A DNA stretch of 64,000 nt. Source: Stictocephala bisonia. Its lineage: Eukaryota; Arthropoda; Insecta; Hemiptera; Membracidae. The translations under genes were made by a program, and so were the position numbers. The notes under the pieces are model-generated. The model was not told the origin of the DNA, ran no database searches, and saw only the letters and a program-made list of their open reading frames with translations. This document shows, one piece after another, positions 22,113 through 33,608 of the stretch. Position 1 is the stretch's first letter. Each line of letters starts with the position of its first letter. Location: the NCBI GenBank assembly GCA_035578905.1, contig JAQJVL010000057.1:372001-436000 (forward strand). Direction: 5' to 3'.

Positions 22113-22898
22113 TGCCTATAAAAGGCAAATACCACTGACTCATTTACTAATCGCTGTAACTAAAAATGTACTGAGCCTACGAGGCTGACATTTTGTAGAA
22201 TGAAAGGTCTTATGTTGTAGATGTGCAACAAGAAGGGATTTTGAAGAAATCTTATTAAATCGAAGATGGCCTTTTTGGTGCAAAAAATCTTAAATGCAAA
22301 AAAACAGCATTTCTCTAATTGGACTGTAGCGGCCAAATGAACGGTCTACAACAAAACTAACACCATTTTCTGTGCCTGATTTTAGACGATCAACAACTTT
22401 GGCCCTATGACCTTTTTCTCTCGCCTCCTTCATCCTTAGGTAGGAGATTTTCAATTTGTGCGTGTAAATAAATGGTAAATGGTTAATCAACGGCCTCTAA
22501 GAGAAGACTTGCAGATTTTTCTAGACTGAGAAACTTTGTTATCAACGAGAACATACTGTTTTAAATGGGGAAATATACAATTTAATCTGAACACATATAT
22601 ATTCAGGTCATAAAACATGGCTAGACACTTCACTGATTCAGAGTCAATTGCCGTCTTTGCGCCCTCTAAAAGTAGACTTACAGATGTTTCTAGACTATGA
22701 AACTTTGTTATCTAGGAAACAAACTGTTTTCAATCGGTTAATTAACAATTTAGTTTTGAAGAATGCATAGCCAGATCACAGGACATGGCTAAACATGGCG
22801 AGAACCACTTAGAGTCAAATATTTATTAATTCAAAGTCTAGACTTCTCTAGACTTTGAAACTTTTTCATCTAAGAGAACAAACTGATTTAAATCGGAA

Positions 22899-22933
<35 letters not shown>

Positions 22934-22943
22934 ATTCATATAT

Positions 22944-23021
<78 letters not shown>

Positions 23022-23495
23022 CCATTTACCATTCAACACTATATCTCATTAACTATACGTCCAATTGACTTGAAATGTTGTACATGGGTCCTTGGTCCCT
23101 AGAGGCTCACTAAGAAAGGATTTTCCTCTCCGACCTCAGGACTCCGTCCTAGTGGCCTCCAAAATCTTCATGGTATTCTCATGAAGCTATATTAATTGAT
23201 TGAATTATTTTATTAATAGCTGTTAAATAAAACTAAATTGAATAAAATTGTAGGTTAAACTTTTAAAATTTAAATTTAAATTATACATAACATCAGCTGT
23301 TCTGAATTGGATATTAGATTAAATAATTGTTTTTCAAAAACAAAGTATTTATTTAATTTTGTAGTGTTCTTGACTTTGTTGAAAGTTTTACTTATATTTT
23401 GATTGCAAGACTTCAAACTGACAGCTTGCTGCACATTTCGATTATATAATCAAACTCAATATTATGACCGGCGAAGCGGGCGGGTACAGATAGTT
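22113..23495. repeat. Composite dispersed repeat of unknown class
   Basis: Starts near GCCTATAAAAGGCAAATACC followed by ACTGACTCATTTACTAATCG and ends near GGCGAAGCGGGCGGGTACAG at 23,468-23,488. These are wordings I associate with widespread non-autonomous arthropod repeats, but I cannot name the class. Inside, 22,490-22,910 holds three diverged tandem copies of a block with TCTAGACT-GAAACTTTGTTATC and ACATGGCTA. 22,903-23,018 is an (AT)n microsatellite with one interruption. 23,030-23,110 contains CCAATTGACTTGAAATGTTG. No gene is supported; the minus-strand frame at 22,290-22,490 may be a shadow or a fragment. Confidence 0.45.
22900..23018. repeat. (AT)n microsatellite
   Basis: Two TA/AT runs separated by TGTATTCATATATATC near 22,930-22,950. 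Confidence 0.95.
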
Positions 23496-23783
23496 GCAAT
23501 ATAAATGCATGTTAGTAAGAAATTTAATTATAATATTTTACTTGTACTAATTCAAAAGTGAACCGACCTGATGTACTTGTTAGGTCAGGGTTAAAGGGGT
23601 GGGATTCTAAGGACCAAGGAGAGCCCACTTTGCTGGGAGTAGAGGACCTCACAGATACAAGGGTAGGCTTGGACGAGAGTGATCCTGTAAAGTATGTGCT
23701 GACTGTTGTATCGTGGATAAAACATATTCTGTAAACTGCTGTTTCAAACAGTAGATGCCGATCACTTTGATATTTGTGCTTTC

Positions 23784-24640
23784 AAAAAACTTGTATTTAT
23801 TGAGTACTTAATAAGTATAGTAATTCAACAAACTTGTATTTATTGAGTACTTAATGAGTATAGTAATTCAACAAACTTGTATTTATTGAGTACTTAATGA
23901 GTATAGTAATTCAACAAACTTGTATTTATTGAGTACTTAATGAGTATATTAATTCAACAAACTTGTTATTGAGTACTTAATGAGTATAGTAATTCAACAA
24001 ACTTGTATTTATTGAGTACTTATTGAGTATAGTAATTCAACAAACTTGTATTTATTGAGTACTTAATGAGTATAGTAATTCAACAAACTTGTATTTATTG
24101 AGTACTTAATGAGTATAGTAATTCAACAAACTTGTATTTATTGAGTACTTAATGAGTATAGTAATTCAACAAACTTGTATTTATTGAGTACTTAATGAGT
24201 ATAGTAATTCAACAAACTTGTATTTATTGAGTACTTAATGAGTATAGTAATTCAACAAACTTGTATTTATTGAGTACTTAATGAGTATAGTAACTCAACA
24301 AACTTGTATTTATTGAGTACTTAATGAGTATAGTAACTCAACAAACTTGTATTTATTGAGTACTTAATGAGTATAGTAATTCAACAAACTTGTATTTATT
24401 GAGTACTTAATGAGTATAGTAATTCAACAAACTTGTATTTATTGAGTACTTAATGAGTATAGTAATTCAACAAACTTGTATTTATTGAGTACTTAATGAG
24501 TATAGTAATTCAACAAACTTGTATTTATTGAGTACTTAATGAGTATAGTAACTCAACAAACTTGTATTTATTGAGTACTTAATGAGTATATTAATTCAAC
24601 AAACTTGTATTTATTGAGTACTTAATGAGTATAGTAATTC
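23784..24640. repeat. Minisatellite, 43-bp unit, about 20 copies
   Basis: The unit reads AATTCAACAAACTTGTATTT, ATTGAGTACTTAATGAGTAT, AGT. Copies are nearly identical; variants include AACTCAACA in three copies and a 4-bp deletion (CTTGTTATTG) at about 23,965. Ends abruptly at 24,640. Confidence 0.93.
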
Positions 24641-24919
24641 TGTGTCAACAAGTACAAACTTCATCACAACACAAACGTTATGAAATGTAAGTTTAAAATA
24701 AATGTATTTTACGATTAACATTCTTTTTTTGTAATAAATAATGTAATTAAAACTATTTGTTAAATTAGTTTAAAAACGAATACTGAGTTTAATTATGTGC
24801 CAAAGATATAGACTTGTCAAAACCTTTCAATGGTAAAAAGCTACTTTAAAAGAATATTCTATAGAATCTAAATTCATTTTTTAGCAGTATTCGAACAATT
24901 TACTGGCAAAACAATTATC

Positions 24920-25098
24920 GTCTTTATCAAAACTTTTAACTTTCAGTAAACAGTTCAACTCTTCAAATAAAAACTAAAGGTCCAGAAAAAACTGTTTCTT
25001 CTAGTTAATATTTTTTACAATCTTTGAAAAAAAACTACATTCAGCCATTATCAATATCTCAACCGTGTTTTCGCGTAAATTCTTTAGAACAATATTTC
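24920..25098. repeat. Direct dispersed repeat, copy 2 (partner at 21,931)
   Basis: See the copy at 21,931. Roughly four fifths identical by eye. Confidence 0.75.
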
Positions 25099-25449
25099 AT
25101 TATAAATTATATTAGTCTACCCTTTTATCCCTTAATATTTGTTTGTCTTGTGACACATTTGATAGTTTTTATACTTTATTATGACTCCTAATCTACTACT
25201 TTTATTGTATCAAAATAGCTATAATTTTCTCATTAGCTTACAATACACAAAGTACTCATTAACGTTATTTAGAGTTGTAATAATAAAGCCAGTTTATTGG
25301 ATTATTAAGTCGAAAGGTTTGAAGTACTGTCGTAGCTTGTAGTTTCGTAGTCGCGCTTAAAACTCATTCAGTACACAGTTTAGGTACTAGACGGCTACGA
25401 ACAAACCAAAGTTCCAACAAAATGCTTGGCAAGAGTTGAAAATTTAGTT
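25099..25449. other. Unassigned AT-rich spacer
   Basis: Nothing recognised. Confidence 0.5.
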
Positions 25450-26430
25450 TTATAATATACTAGCCGACAGCCTTTTTTCACTACGGATTGATCCACTACG
25501 TTGCTTACCACCATTGATTATCTAAACTAGCACATCAATATGAAGCTCAGCCTGCTGGTTTTCTCCTATATATCGAAGTATTGTGGTCATAAACACTATA
25601 TGGATTTTATGGATTGGGAGATTGTAGTTGAGATTGTAGGTTCCATGCTCAGTCCTCTTAATACCTACTCAGCGTCCGCTAAATGGTTGCCTTCGACATG
25701 GACACTACTAGAGAAGTCTGGGGTATCTATGTTGGGTAGTAGGCAAGGTTCGGATGTTGTTTACGGAAGATAACTGAGTATCAGACTTATCAGTTAGCCA
25801 AAAATCAGACCAACACTACGTGGTTCGGATTCCACGTAAAGCAGTAGGTCCATTAGTTGCCCTGGCTGTTGGGATACTAATAAATTGCCCTTTTTGAGGA
25901 ACAGTTTACCTCAGTTAGTAACCAGACTACATTCATCCACACTCATCCTACACTCATATTATCATTCATATTCACCTTAAAATACGCACAACGTTGTGTC
26001 GGCGTCTCATATGTAAGAATATAAGTCTACTTTATGGAGATGAAAAGTATTGCAATTATGACAGAATAAGTATAAATGGCCTTAAAAATTTCACAATAAA
26101 AACCAAATCAGCTACATTGTTTTGTCATGTTTATATATATGTCATGAATATATTTATAACTATATAAATATAGTTTCATAAATATATATTCATAAATACA
26201 GTATATTATGAATATATTTTAATAAATTCAAATGTTATTCTTATGCAAATAAAACAACGATGAGCTGTTTCTTCACCTCAGGAATGGAATTTCGATCAAT
26301 CCTTTTTTAGTAGGTCCCTATGTTACAAAGCTAACTTTCCTCCAAATGTCATCCAAAATCCATCCAGTTGTTCCAGAGATATTGTGCTGAGTAAGTTCAT
26401 CTTTATGGATTTTATATATTAAGATAAGAT
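25450..26430. mobile_element. Probable non-autonomous transposable element of unknown class
   Basis: Begins TATAATATACTAGCCGACAG and ends near ATGGATTTTATATATTAAGA. Just before the end (26,320-26,400) is AATCCATCCAGTTGTTCCAG, a wording recurrent in arthropod dispersed repeats with such CTAGC...ATATATTAAGAT ends. 25,780-25,950 (CACTACGTGGTTCGGATTCC) is related in reverse to 29,640-29,760. The frame at 25,540-25,773 has no recognisable product. Class and exact borders are inference. Confidence 0.45.
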
Positions 26431-27245
26431 CCCAAAAAGGAATAAATATTTAAAAAGAACATATAAAAAGTAAAACTTAGTTTAGGCATCAGGATGTTTT
26501 TGAAGTGTTTTAAGTAGCTAAATAAGTCATATAAAAGCACCGTTCAGTAATATCCTGTTTCTCTTACCTGTAAGTGTTTATTCACATTGTTCCTGCAGTA
26601 TCCGAGAACAAGTCTCCACACAACTTACAACTGACTCACGGTAATAAACGTGCAACGATCTACTTCAGCTCCATCTTTCTAGTTCAATTAGCATATGTAT
26701 TTCAAGGACTGTATGTATCTCAATTGTGCGAAGTTCAATCTTCCATGATTTCCTCAGCCACACAACTAGTTAACTGAATTCAAATGGCTTCTGTACTCAA
26801 GAAGTTCATTCCTGTTTAAAATATTACTAACATACAAATTCATGTTGGAAATGTTGTATTTTTCTATTACTTATAATCAACAACTCCAATCTCACACTAA
26901 ATTCATTTTACTTGGCTTTTGTAGCCAAATATCCGATTCTAAATGCAAATCACAGCCAATTATTAGAAAAATGCTTTTAATGGCTTCTGGTTTAATTTAA
27001 GACTGAAGATTCTTCGCCCATATTATTTTAACTTTTAAGACATTATAACAATGTCACATTGTAAGGTGAATGTTAATGAAACACCAATGTTTCTGTTGTT
27101 TGAAATAATTGAATAAACAAAGCTTTATCTCCCAGAACTGTGCCCGACAAAAAATGCCTCAATTTTGTGCTTGAAACTGGTTATTTAACTTATTTTAATT
27201 CACCATTATATATCAAGTCATTTTGAGGAATATTATATTTTTACC
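26431..27245. other. Unassigned stretch
   Basis: A frame at 26,574-26,777 has no recognisable product. 26,585-26,650 is slightly GC-richer. No repeats seen. Confidence 0.45.
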
Positions 27246-27965
27246 CATACATTTACGTATATGTGTTGGTAGGTGGGTCAAAACCACTGTACGTATGTTG
27301 GTGGGTAAACAAACACCACTGTTCAAGTATGTGTGGCCGTGTTGGTAAATACAAATGTTTGCCTATGGATGGATGGGTGGGTCAGTACAATTGTTCACGT
27401 ATGAGTAAAACTGTACGTAAATGAGTGGGCTAGTTGGTAGAGTTTTGGGTTGATGGGTTTAGTCAGTAAAATTGAACTTGTATGGGTGGATAGGTGGGTG
27501 CATCAAAGTCACTTACGTATATGGGTGGGCAAGCACCATTGTACAATTATTGGCGGGTAGGTTGGTAAATACAACTATTCGCCTATGGGTGGGTCAGTAC
27601 ATGTATGGGTGGGTAGTCACGTGTATAAAAACAACAATACGTATATGGGCGAGGAAACACCACTGTACGTATGGGTGGGCAGGTTAGTAAAATAACAATG
27701 TTCGCCAATAGGTGGGTGGGTACATGTCAATAAAATTGTACATGTATGAGTGGATGTGCGGGTACATTAAAAACACTTACGTATATGGTTGAGTACGCGA
27801 CTAGCTGGGCGGTTGGGTAAATACCAGTGTATGCCTATAGGTGGATGGGTGGGTCAGTACCATTGTAAATGTATGGATGGCAAGGTGGGTCAATACCGTT
27901 GTAAGTTTATAGAAAGGTCGGTGGTTAGTATTTCTGTACGTGCATGGGCCACCCACCCATTATTC
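27246..27965. repeat. Degenerate GT-rich minisatellite
   Basis: Irregular units built from GTATGGGTGGGT, GGTTGGTAAATACA and AC(A/C)ACTGTACGTAT, of roughly 40-60 bp. Strongly diverged and with uneven unit length, so it is older than the other arrays. It ends with GGGCCACCCACCCAT, an inverted version of the core word. Confidence 0.75.
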
Positions 27966-29309
27966 TTAACGTGTTGGGTTCAGCATGGTAACGATTAAAA
28001 AATCAACGAGTAAACAATTGTTTGTGGCATATTTTTTCTCCTATTAACAAAATTAAAAGAAAAGTCAACTTGTTATGTTAAAATAATTTTAAAAACGAGT
28101 ACGTTGCCTCTTAAAATTTCGAATAGTAATTGAGTAAAAAAATATTAATGAGGCAGAGTGAAATAAATGTAGCCTATTTTTATTTTACAAATTGAAACAG
28201 AATGAATTAATATTTTCAATGATTCTTTAACAGTTTGTCCGACTAATATATTCTGTATCTTAAAACTCACAGTACATAATTTTAAAAAACATTGAAATAC
28301 ATAATGTATACAATTACGTTCATATTTAATAGTTTGTTTTGTCTGATACATACAAAGTTCAGTCAATACTTTAATTTAGTACGTTTAAACATTTGTTATT
28401 ACTGTAAATAAACCTGTACGAATCCAACACTAATTAAACGTGTTTTTGAAGGTTGATGTGTGTCGCCCCAGATCCGTTTTCATTATCCTCCAACAATGAC
28501 TACCGTACGTCTTGCTTATCTGTAACCATTGTTGTGTAATCAGAGGCAAGGTACGTGTGGCAGTTTCCATCACAGCGATGATTGTTCTCTGTTTCTGATG
28601 AACAGCAGTTCGTCACCTTTAGAGACTACCCAACTCAAGTTTACGTGTGTAGTTATAGTATATAGCTCTTTTCAGCATTGGGTTATGCCTAATCAAATCC
28701 ATGCCACATAGCCTAGTCAAATTTTACAAAAAGGACAAATACATTAAAGGAGAGTTAAAAATTTGGTGGAGATGTACCTTGTTACCACGGTAATACAAAG
28801 TTCCGGGAAATTCCGTGACTTGTGGGAGTGAGGGGGTGGTGGAAAGGGGACTTTTTACAGTTTTTGGCCTATAACTTCCAAACGCTGCATTCTAGCCGGA
28901 AAACTCTCAATAGGCAAATTTAAAAACATTACATTTTGCATAGATTGCTATACCCAATGTTAAATTTAATCAATAAATGACGTCATTATGACGTCATAAA
29001 CCAATCGGCAGTGTGAAATGTACATTGGTTGTTCAGGTAAACCAATCGACAGCTGAATTTAATTAAAAGGGAGGATAAGTGTTTCTTTGTAGAAGTTTGC
29101 TAATTAACTGGATTTCACCGGGAATGAAATGGGAAAAGTGTTTGGGCGTTGGAATTGTAAAGATATGTTGAGAGAATCACTATAATGACTAAGTACTATT
29201 GAAATAATGGATACTATCTTGTATCCTGAAATCAAGAAAATAATTCATTTAGACAAATATAACTGAGAAAATTTTACCAACAAAGTAGATTAGGTGTTTG
29301 AATTAGTTT
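27966..29309. other. Unassigned stretch with CRE-like and CCAAT motifs
   Basis: No gene supported. 28,440-28,690 and 28,750-29,070 are GC-richer than average. Two TGACGTCA palindromes and three CCAAT boxes are annotated separately. Phrases such as GCCTATAACTTCCAAACGCT suggest that 28,750-29,070 may be part of a dispersed repeat. Confidence 0.4.
28978..29046. promoter_or_regulatory. Pair of CRE-like palindromes plus CCAAT-type words
   Basis: TGACGTCA occurs at 28,978-28,985 and 28,989-28,996. AAACCAATCG follows at about 28,998, ATTGGTT (reverse CCAAT) at about 29,023, and AAACCAATCG again at about 29,039. TGACGTCA is the full CREB/ATF consensus. No transcript start or neighbouring gene is known here, so function is unproven. 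Confidence 0.3.
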
Positions 29310-29505
29310 TTTAATTTGCATAATACGTGTTGGTACATATACAGTACAAGTAAACGTCACACAACACAAATCTATTACAATATAAGCACAAAATGCACAA
29401 ATATATTAGAATACAAGTACCAAAATATTTGTGCATTTTCTACTCGTATTGTAATATATTTGTGTTGTTTGATGTTTACTTTTAATGTGTTTGTATTGCT
29501 AAGGA
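29310..29505. mobile_element. Foldback family FB-B, copy 2
   Basis: Starts TTTTTTAATTTGCATAATAC then GTGTTGGT. The main palindrome at 29,348-29,483 has left arm AAGTAAACGTCACACAACAC and on through AAAATGCACAAATAT, and its inverse on the right (ATATTTGTGCATTTTCTACT to GTTTGATGTTTACTTTT). The plus-strand frame here is not a gene. Confidence 0.7.
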
Positions 29506-29589
29506 AATGTTGCTGAACTACAAAGTTCTTATTTTTTTTAATATAGGGTTTTTTACATTGAAACCCTTCTTGACCAAATTACCACCATA

Positions 29590-29765
29590 CATTGTTCTTT
29601 AAGACACCGGCCGTACATATATGGGTGCAAATGAGAGGTGAATAAGTGTGATGAGTAAGTGTAGTCATTGTTACCTACTAAGGTCGACTGTTCTTCAGGC
29701 TGATTAAGGAACCAATCCGAACCACGTAGTACTGATCTGATTTTCAGTTAGTGTCAATAATCAAA
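29590..29765 (-). repeat. Fragment of the dispersed element seen at 25,780-25,950
   Basis: The reverse complement shows ACTGAAAATCAGATCAGTAC then TACGTGGTTCGGATT, matching GCCAAAAATCAGACCAACAC and TACGTGGTTCGGATT at 25,795-25,840. Confidence 0.55.
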
Positions 29766-30112
29766 CAATCCATAAAATGATCAATAAACATTACCGTAAA
29801 GTGAGTTGCAAAATTGTCGAAACATTTTATAAATTTAAACATTTGAAGCGTTGGACATTTTCAAAAAAGAATAAATATAAGTATTATTGCCTTTGTACAA
29901 ATAAAGACTTAAAAATCAGGGACTTCAAAAATATTTAAATATAACAATATAATGTATAATTTATATAATATAAGGTAATTTAAAGATTCCATTTTCTCAA
30001 CTAAAAGATTTTTTATCATTTGCTGTAAATAGTTTTTTCTTAAAGGTCTTATCCGTTTAATTAGGAGAATAAATATTTCACGTTTTAACTTGTTCAGTAA
30101 AATATTCTATTT
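29766..30112. other. AT-rich spacer
   Basis: Nothing recognised before the LINE target site. Confidence 0.5.
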
Positions 30113-30142
30113 AATACAATTACATACTTACTTACTTACTTA

Positions 30143-32297
30143 CTCTTACTCCCAGGGCCATCTATATCGCAGGTGATATTTAGCCGCACCAACAAAGCCT
30201 CTCCAGATTGACCTGTCCTCTGCATTCTCTTCCATGGTTCCAACTCGCTGTATATCTAGCCTAACCTGGTCCCACCATCTTTGTTTTGGCCTCCCACGAG
30301 GTCGCCTTCCCTCAGGGTTATTTTTGCAAACTTTCTTTAGTTGGGACTCTTCTCTCCTTCTCAACATATGCCCATCCCACCTTAGTCTTCTACTTTTGAC
30401 CTCACTCACAATGTCTGCGTCGTTATACAGGTCTCTAATCTCCCTGTTATGTTTCCTTCTTCACTCCCCTTGGTCATATGTGGGCCCATATATCTTTCTC
30501 AAGACTTTGTTTTCGAAGACAATTAGTTTTTTCCTCTTTCTTATTTAGTATCCACGTTTCAGATCCATAGAGCAAAACTGGGATGACTATTGATTTGTAC
30601 AACCTAATTTTTGTTTTGTGTGACAATGACTTGGAAGATAGTAATCTATTGCATGCATAAATGCATCTGTTGGCTGAATTTATTCTTTGCTGTATCTCAA
30701 TTTCTTCTGCGTTTTTATTTTAAATTGTGACTCCGAGGTATTTGAATTCCGGTACTTGTTCGAATTCATGACCATCAACTCGTAGGGGGTCTTGGGTGTA
30801 ATTTTGGTCTCTTGTAAAGTGCATGAATGAATCGTTTGTCTTCAGCCCTATTTTTTCTGCTTCTGTTATGAAGACCTTGGTCAGCGTAGTTAGATCCTCT
30901 AGCTTTTCTGCCATTATAGCTACGTCATCTGCAAATGCTATAATGTTCAGTTTTCCTCCGACTTTAACACCCAGGTTCATTTCTTTTGTCTTCTGAAGGG
31001 CCTCCTCTAGAGCCATGTTGAATAATATTGGGGAAAGGCCATCCCCCTATCTGACTCCTGAGTTTACTTTGAAGGTTTCGCTGTTTTGTCCATTTATTCT
31101 CACGGAACATCTTGACTCGGTAACACTCATTTTAGACAGGTTTATCAGTTTTCTGGGGACCCCAAATTTTTCTAACTGTACCCATAATCTTTCTCTGTCT
31201 ATGCTGTCATAAGCTTTTTGGAAGTCAATGAAGATGGCATAAAATTCTTTGTTATATTCCCAGTACTTGGCTACAATTTCTTTCAGTAAAAATATCTGGT
31301 CTGTAGTGGACCTACCTTTGATGAAGCCTGCCTGGTGTTCTTCAATTATTTCGTTTGAGTAGCATTCAAGTCGATTTAGAATAATTTTAGTCAGGACTTT
31401 ATAGGGGATACTTAGCAATGAGATGCCTCTATAATTTCCACACTCTTCTTTTTCTCCCTTTTTATGTATGGGTACAACTACTGCTTCTTGCCACTCAGTT
31501 GGCATTTCTTCCTTTTCCCATATTTTAAGTATTAACTTCCACAGTTTCTCAATTACTACATTTCCTCCTTTTTTTAGTAATTCTGCTGTAATTTCATCTT
31601 TTCCTGGAGCCTTGTTATTTTTCAGTGTCTTTACTGCGTTTTCCACTTCTTGTTTGGTTGGTGGTTCCAGGTTTGGTTGTACTTGGTAATAATAGCTACA
31701 TTCATTGTCTTGTTTTGTTGTTTCCTCTCCTCTGTTGACATTAAGTAGATCACTGAAATATTCTTTCCACCTTTCAAGGACTTTTTGGCTTTCCATAATT
31801 AATGTGCCATCTTTACTCTTAACTCCGTAAGAGCGGGGGGTGAATCCTTTTTTGAAAAATCTTACTTTTCTAAAGAAGTAAGACTTGAGTTGTTTGTTGT
31901 GTTATCTTCTTCGGCTTTATCCAGCAAGCTATTTATATATAGCCGTTTTTTCCTCTTCAATAACCTATTGGTATCCCTATTTGACTTGTTGTAACTCTCT
32001 CTGTGTTCTATGCTGTTACTATTCATCCAGGTCTTTTTCCTAACAATTCTTTCTTCAACCATTTGCTCACATTCATGGTCAAACCATGGCTTTTTGTTCT
32101 TTTTCTTCTTCTTTCTGCCACATACTTCTTCTGCCGAGTCTAAAACTGCTTCCTTAAAGTTGTTCCAGTTATTGTTTATATTATCATTTTCGTCCACCTC
32201 TTCTAGAAGTTTGAATCTGTTTTCAAGTTTAAGTTTAAAATTTTCAACTATACTGTGGCATTTGAGCCTCTCGGTGTCTATGTCTTTCTTGTCTTTC
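30143..32297 (-). pseudogene. LINE reverse transcriptase and carboxyl domain, broken
   Basis: Continuation of the same polyprotein. Segments: 32,297-31,862 (linker, ends in a frame break near 31,880-31,910), then SYFFRKVRFFKKGFTPRSYG leading into 31,796-31,050 with reverse transcriptase blocks NYRGISLLS, QAGFIKGRS and FIDFQKAYDS. A TAG at 31,047-31,049 replaces the Gln of the usual GVRQGD block. The frame continues with LSPILFNMALEEA and the catalytic AFADDVAIMA box, then FKYLGVTI and a TAA at 30,720-30,722. A further frame break lies near 30,525 and a TGA at 30,461-30,463. The last part (30,409-30,146) has RLRWDGHMLRR and GRPKQRWWDQVRLD, typical of the carboxyl end of RTE-like elements. The catalytic FADD is intact, but the protein cannot be made in one piece. 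Confidence 0.88.
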
Positions 32298-33185
32298 CTC
32301 TTTTCGTCTCTGAGTAGCTATTCTTTGTGTCATCTTCACTACAACTAATGAGTGGTCAGTTCCACATTCTGCCCCCCTAACACTCTTAACGTTCGTTATG
32401 CTGCTTTTATGTCTTTGGTCAACTAGCACATGATCAATTTGGTTTTTGGTAACTCCATTTGGTGATGTCCAAGTGTACTTATGTATGTCCTTTCTTGGAA
32501 ACATCGTGCTTGATATTTTGTAGTTATTTGCCAGGGCGAAGCTTGCTAATCTTGTTCCATTATCATTGGAGTTTTGGTGAAGGCTTTCTTTTCCAATCGC
32601 TGGGCTCCAGATCTCCTCTCTCCCTATCTTAGCATTTGCATCTCCTAATATAACTTTGGTATCAAAATTTGGTAACATCCCCACCAACTCGTCTAGTAGA
32701 TCATAGAAATCATCTTTTTCATCTTCGTCTGCTTCTTCCGTTGGAGCATAGATACTAACTAAAGATAAGTTATTAAATTTTCCTCTTATTCTAATATTGC
32801 ACATTCTATTGCTTACTGGTTCAAAATGTATCACCGCTTCAGCTAATTTTTTCTTTATTGCAAAACCTACTCCTCCATAAAACCTATTTTCTTCACAGCC
32901 ACTATAGTAGATCAGGTACTTCTTTGTGTTTATCCTCCCTGCCAAGGGCCATCGGGTCTCCTGTAGTGCTACGATGTCCATTTTGTATTTATCCAGTTCT
33001 TCTGCTAATATGTCACTAGTTCCAGGTGTTGCTAATGTTCTTACATTCCAAGTGCCAATTCGTAACTGTTTTAAACTAAGCCGGGTCTTAATCCGTTTTT
33101 CCTGTCCAATTTCCGAGGCTATTTTTTGTTGGTGTTTCGTAACATTGTGATTTTTTATGAGGCGGGTTGTCAGCCCAGCGCCCAA
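32244..33185 (-). pseudogene. LINE endonuclease domain (amino-terminal part of the polyprotein)
   Basis: An open 313-residue frame with the apurinic/apyrimidinic endonuclease motifs: GTWNVRT at residues 44-50 (metal-binding Asn), LQET at 74-77 (catalytic Glu), SIYAPTEE near 144-151, GDAN at 181-184 (Asp and Asn), NQIDHVLV at 248-255 and TDH at 276-278 (catalytic Asp-His). In the intact element this enzyme nicks chromosomal DNA to prime reverse transcription. All catalytic positions are still present. No in-frame ATG is evident at the start (the first codon of the open frame is TTG), so the true start is uncertain. The frame breaks by one base near 32,295-32,300, after which the matching frame continues with KDIDTERLKCHSIVENF. 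The domain would still read as intact but is cut off from the polymerase. Confidence 0.88.
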
Positions 33186-33608
33186 CCCCCAACCTGGAGG
33201 GCCAGGAGTTTGTGATCAGAGTCTTCTTCTCCTAGGCCAATTGCTTTCACTGCAGCTTCAAGACGTTGGCCTGGCCTAGGTGTTACATCAGAGTGACCTT
33301 CTCCTAGCCTTCGGGTACCTAAACCCTATCGTGCAAGGCTGTGCGGGCAGTGCTTATTTGATGGCGGCACTTCCTCGCCATGACACAGCACTATCATCGG
33401 GCTCATGTGGACTTGCTGAGTGTGACCCCGCCACAGATCACCCTCCCACGCCCTCCGGTGCTGCCGCCTCGGTCCGGGACTGCTTATTCGGGTTACCCCT
33501 TATTCGCAGCTGTCCACCATATCTGGTGGAACATTCACTATCCGCCACCTGTGACCCGCCCTTTACCTGAGGCTCGGTTCCCCTAAAGCGGAGGGAATAC
33601 AATTACAT

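Larger units (their letters stand above)
30126..33595 (-). mobile_element. Full-length RTE-like LINE (3.47 kb) with target duplication
   Basis: A complete non-LTR retrotransposon on the minus strand. AATACAATTACAT is repeated exactly at 30,113-30,125 and 33,596-33,608, directly outside the element. The 3' end (low coordinates) finishes in a GTAAG/TAAG-type simple repeat (ACTTACTTACTTACT on plus), as in RTE-like elements. The 5' ~410 bp (33,186-33,595) is GC-rich untranslated leader. One polyprotein frame with apurinic endonuclease, reverse transcriptase and a carboxyl RLRWDGHMLRR domain spans the rest. Length, single frame and short repeat tail fit the RTE group. Three frame changes and three stops make it non-functional. 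Plus-strand frames between 30,234 and 33,586 are antisense shadows. Confidence 0.92.

Noticed and set aside
22855..23052. IYIYIY-rich frame
   Set aside because: Translation of an (AT)n microsatellite.
30234..33586. Plus-strand frames across 30-33.6 kb
   Set aside because: Antisense to the RTE-like LINE polyprotein and its leader; Ser/Leu/Phe-rich low-complexity text.
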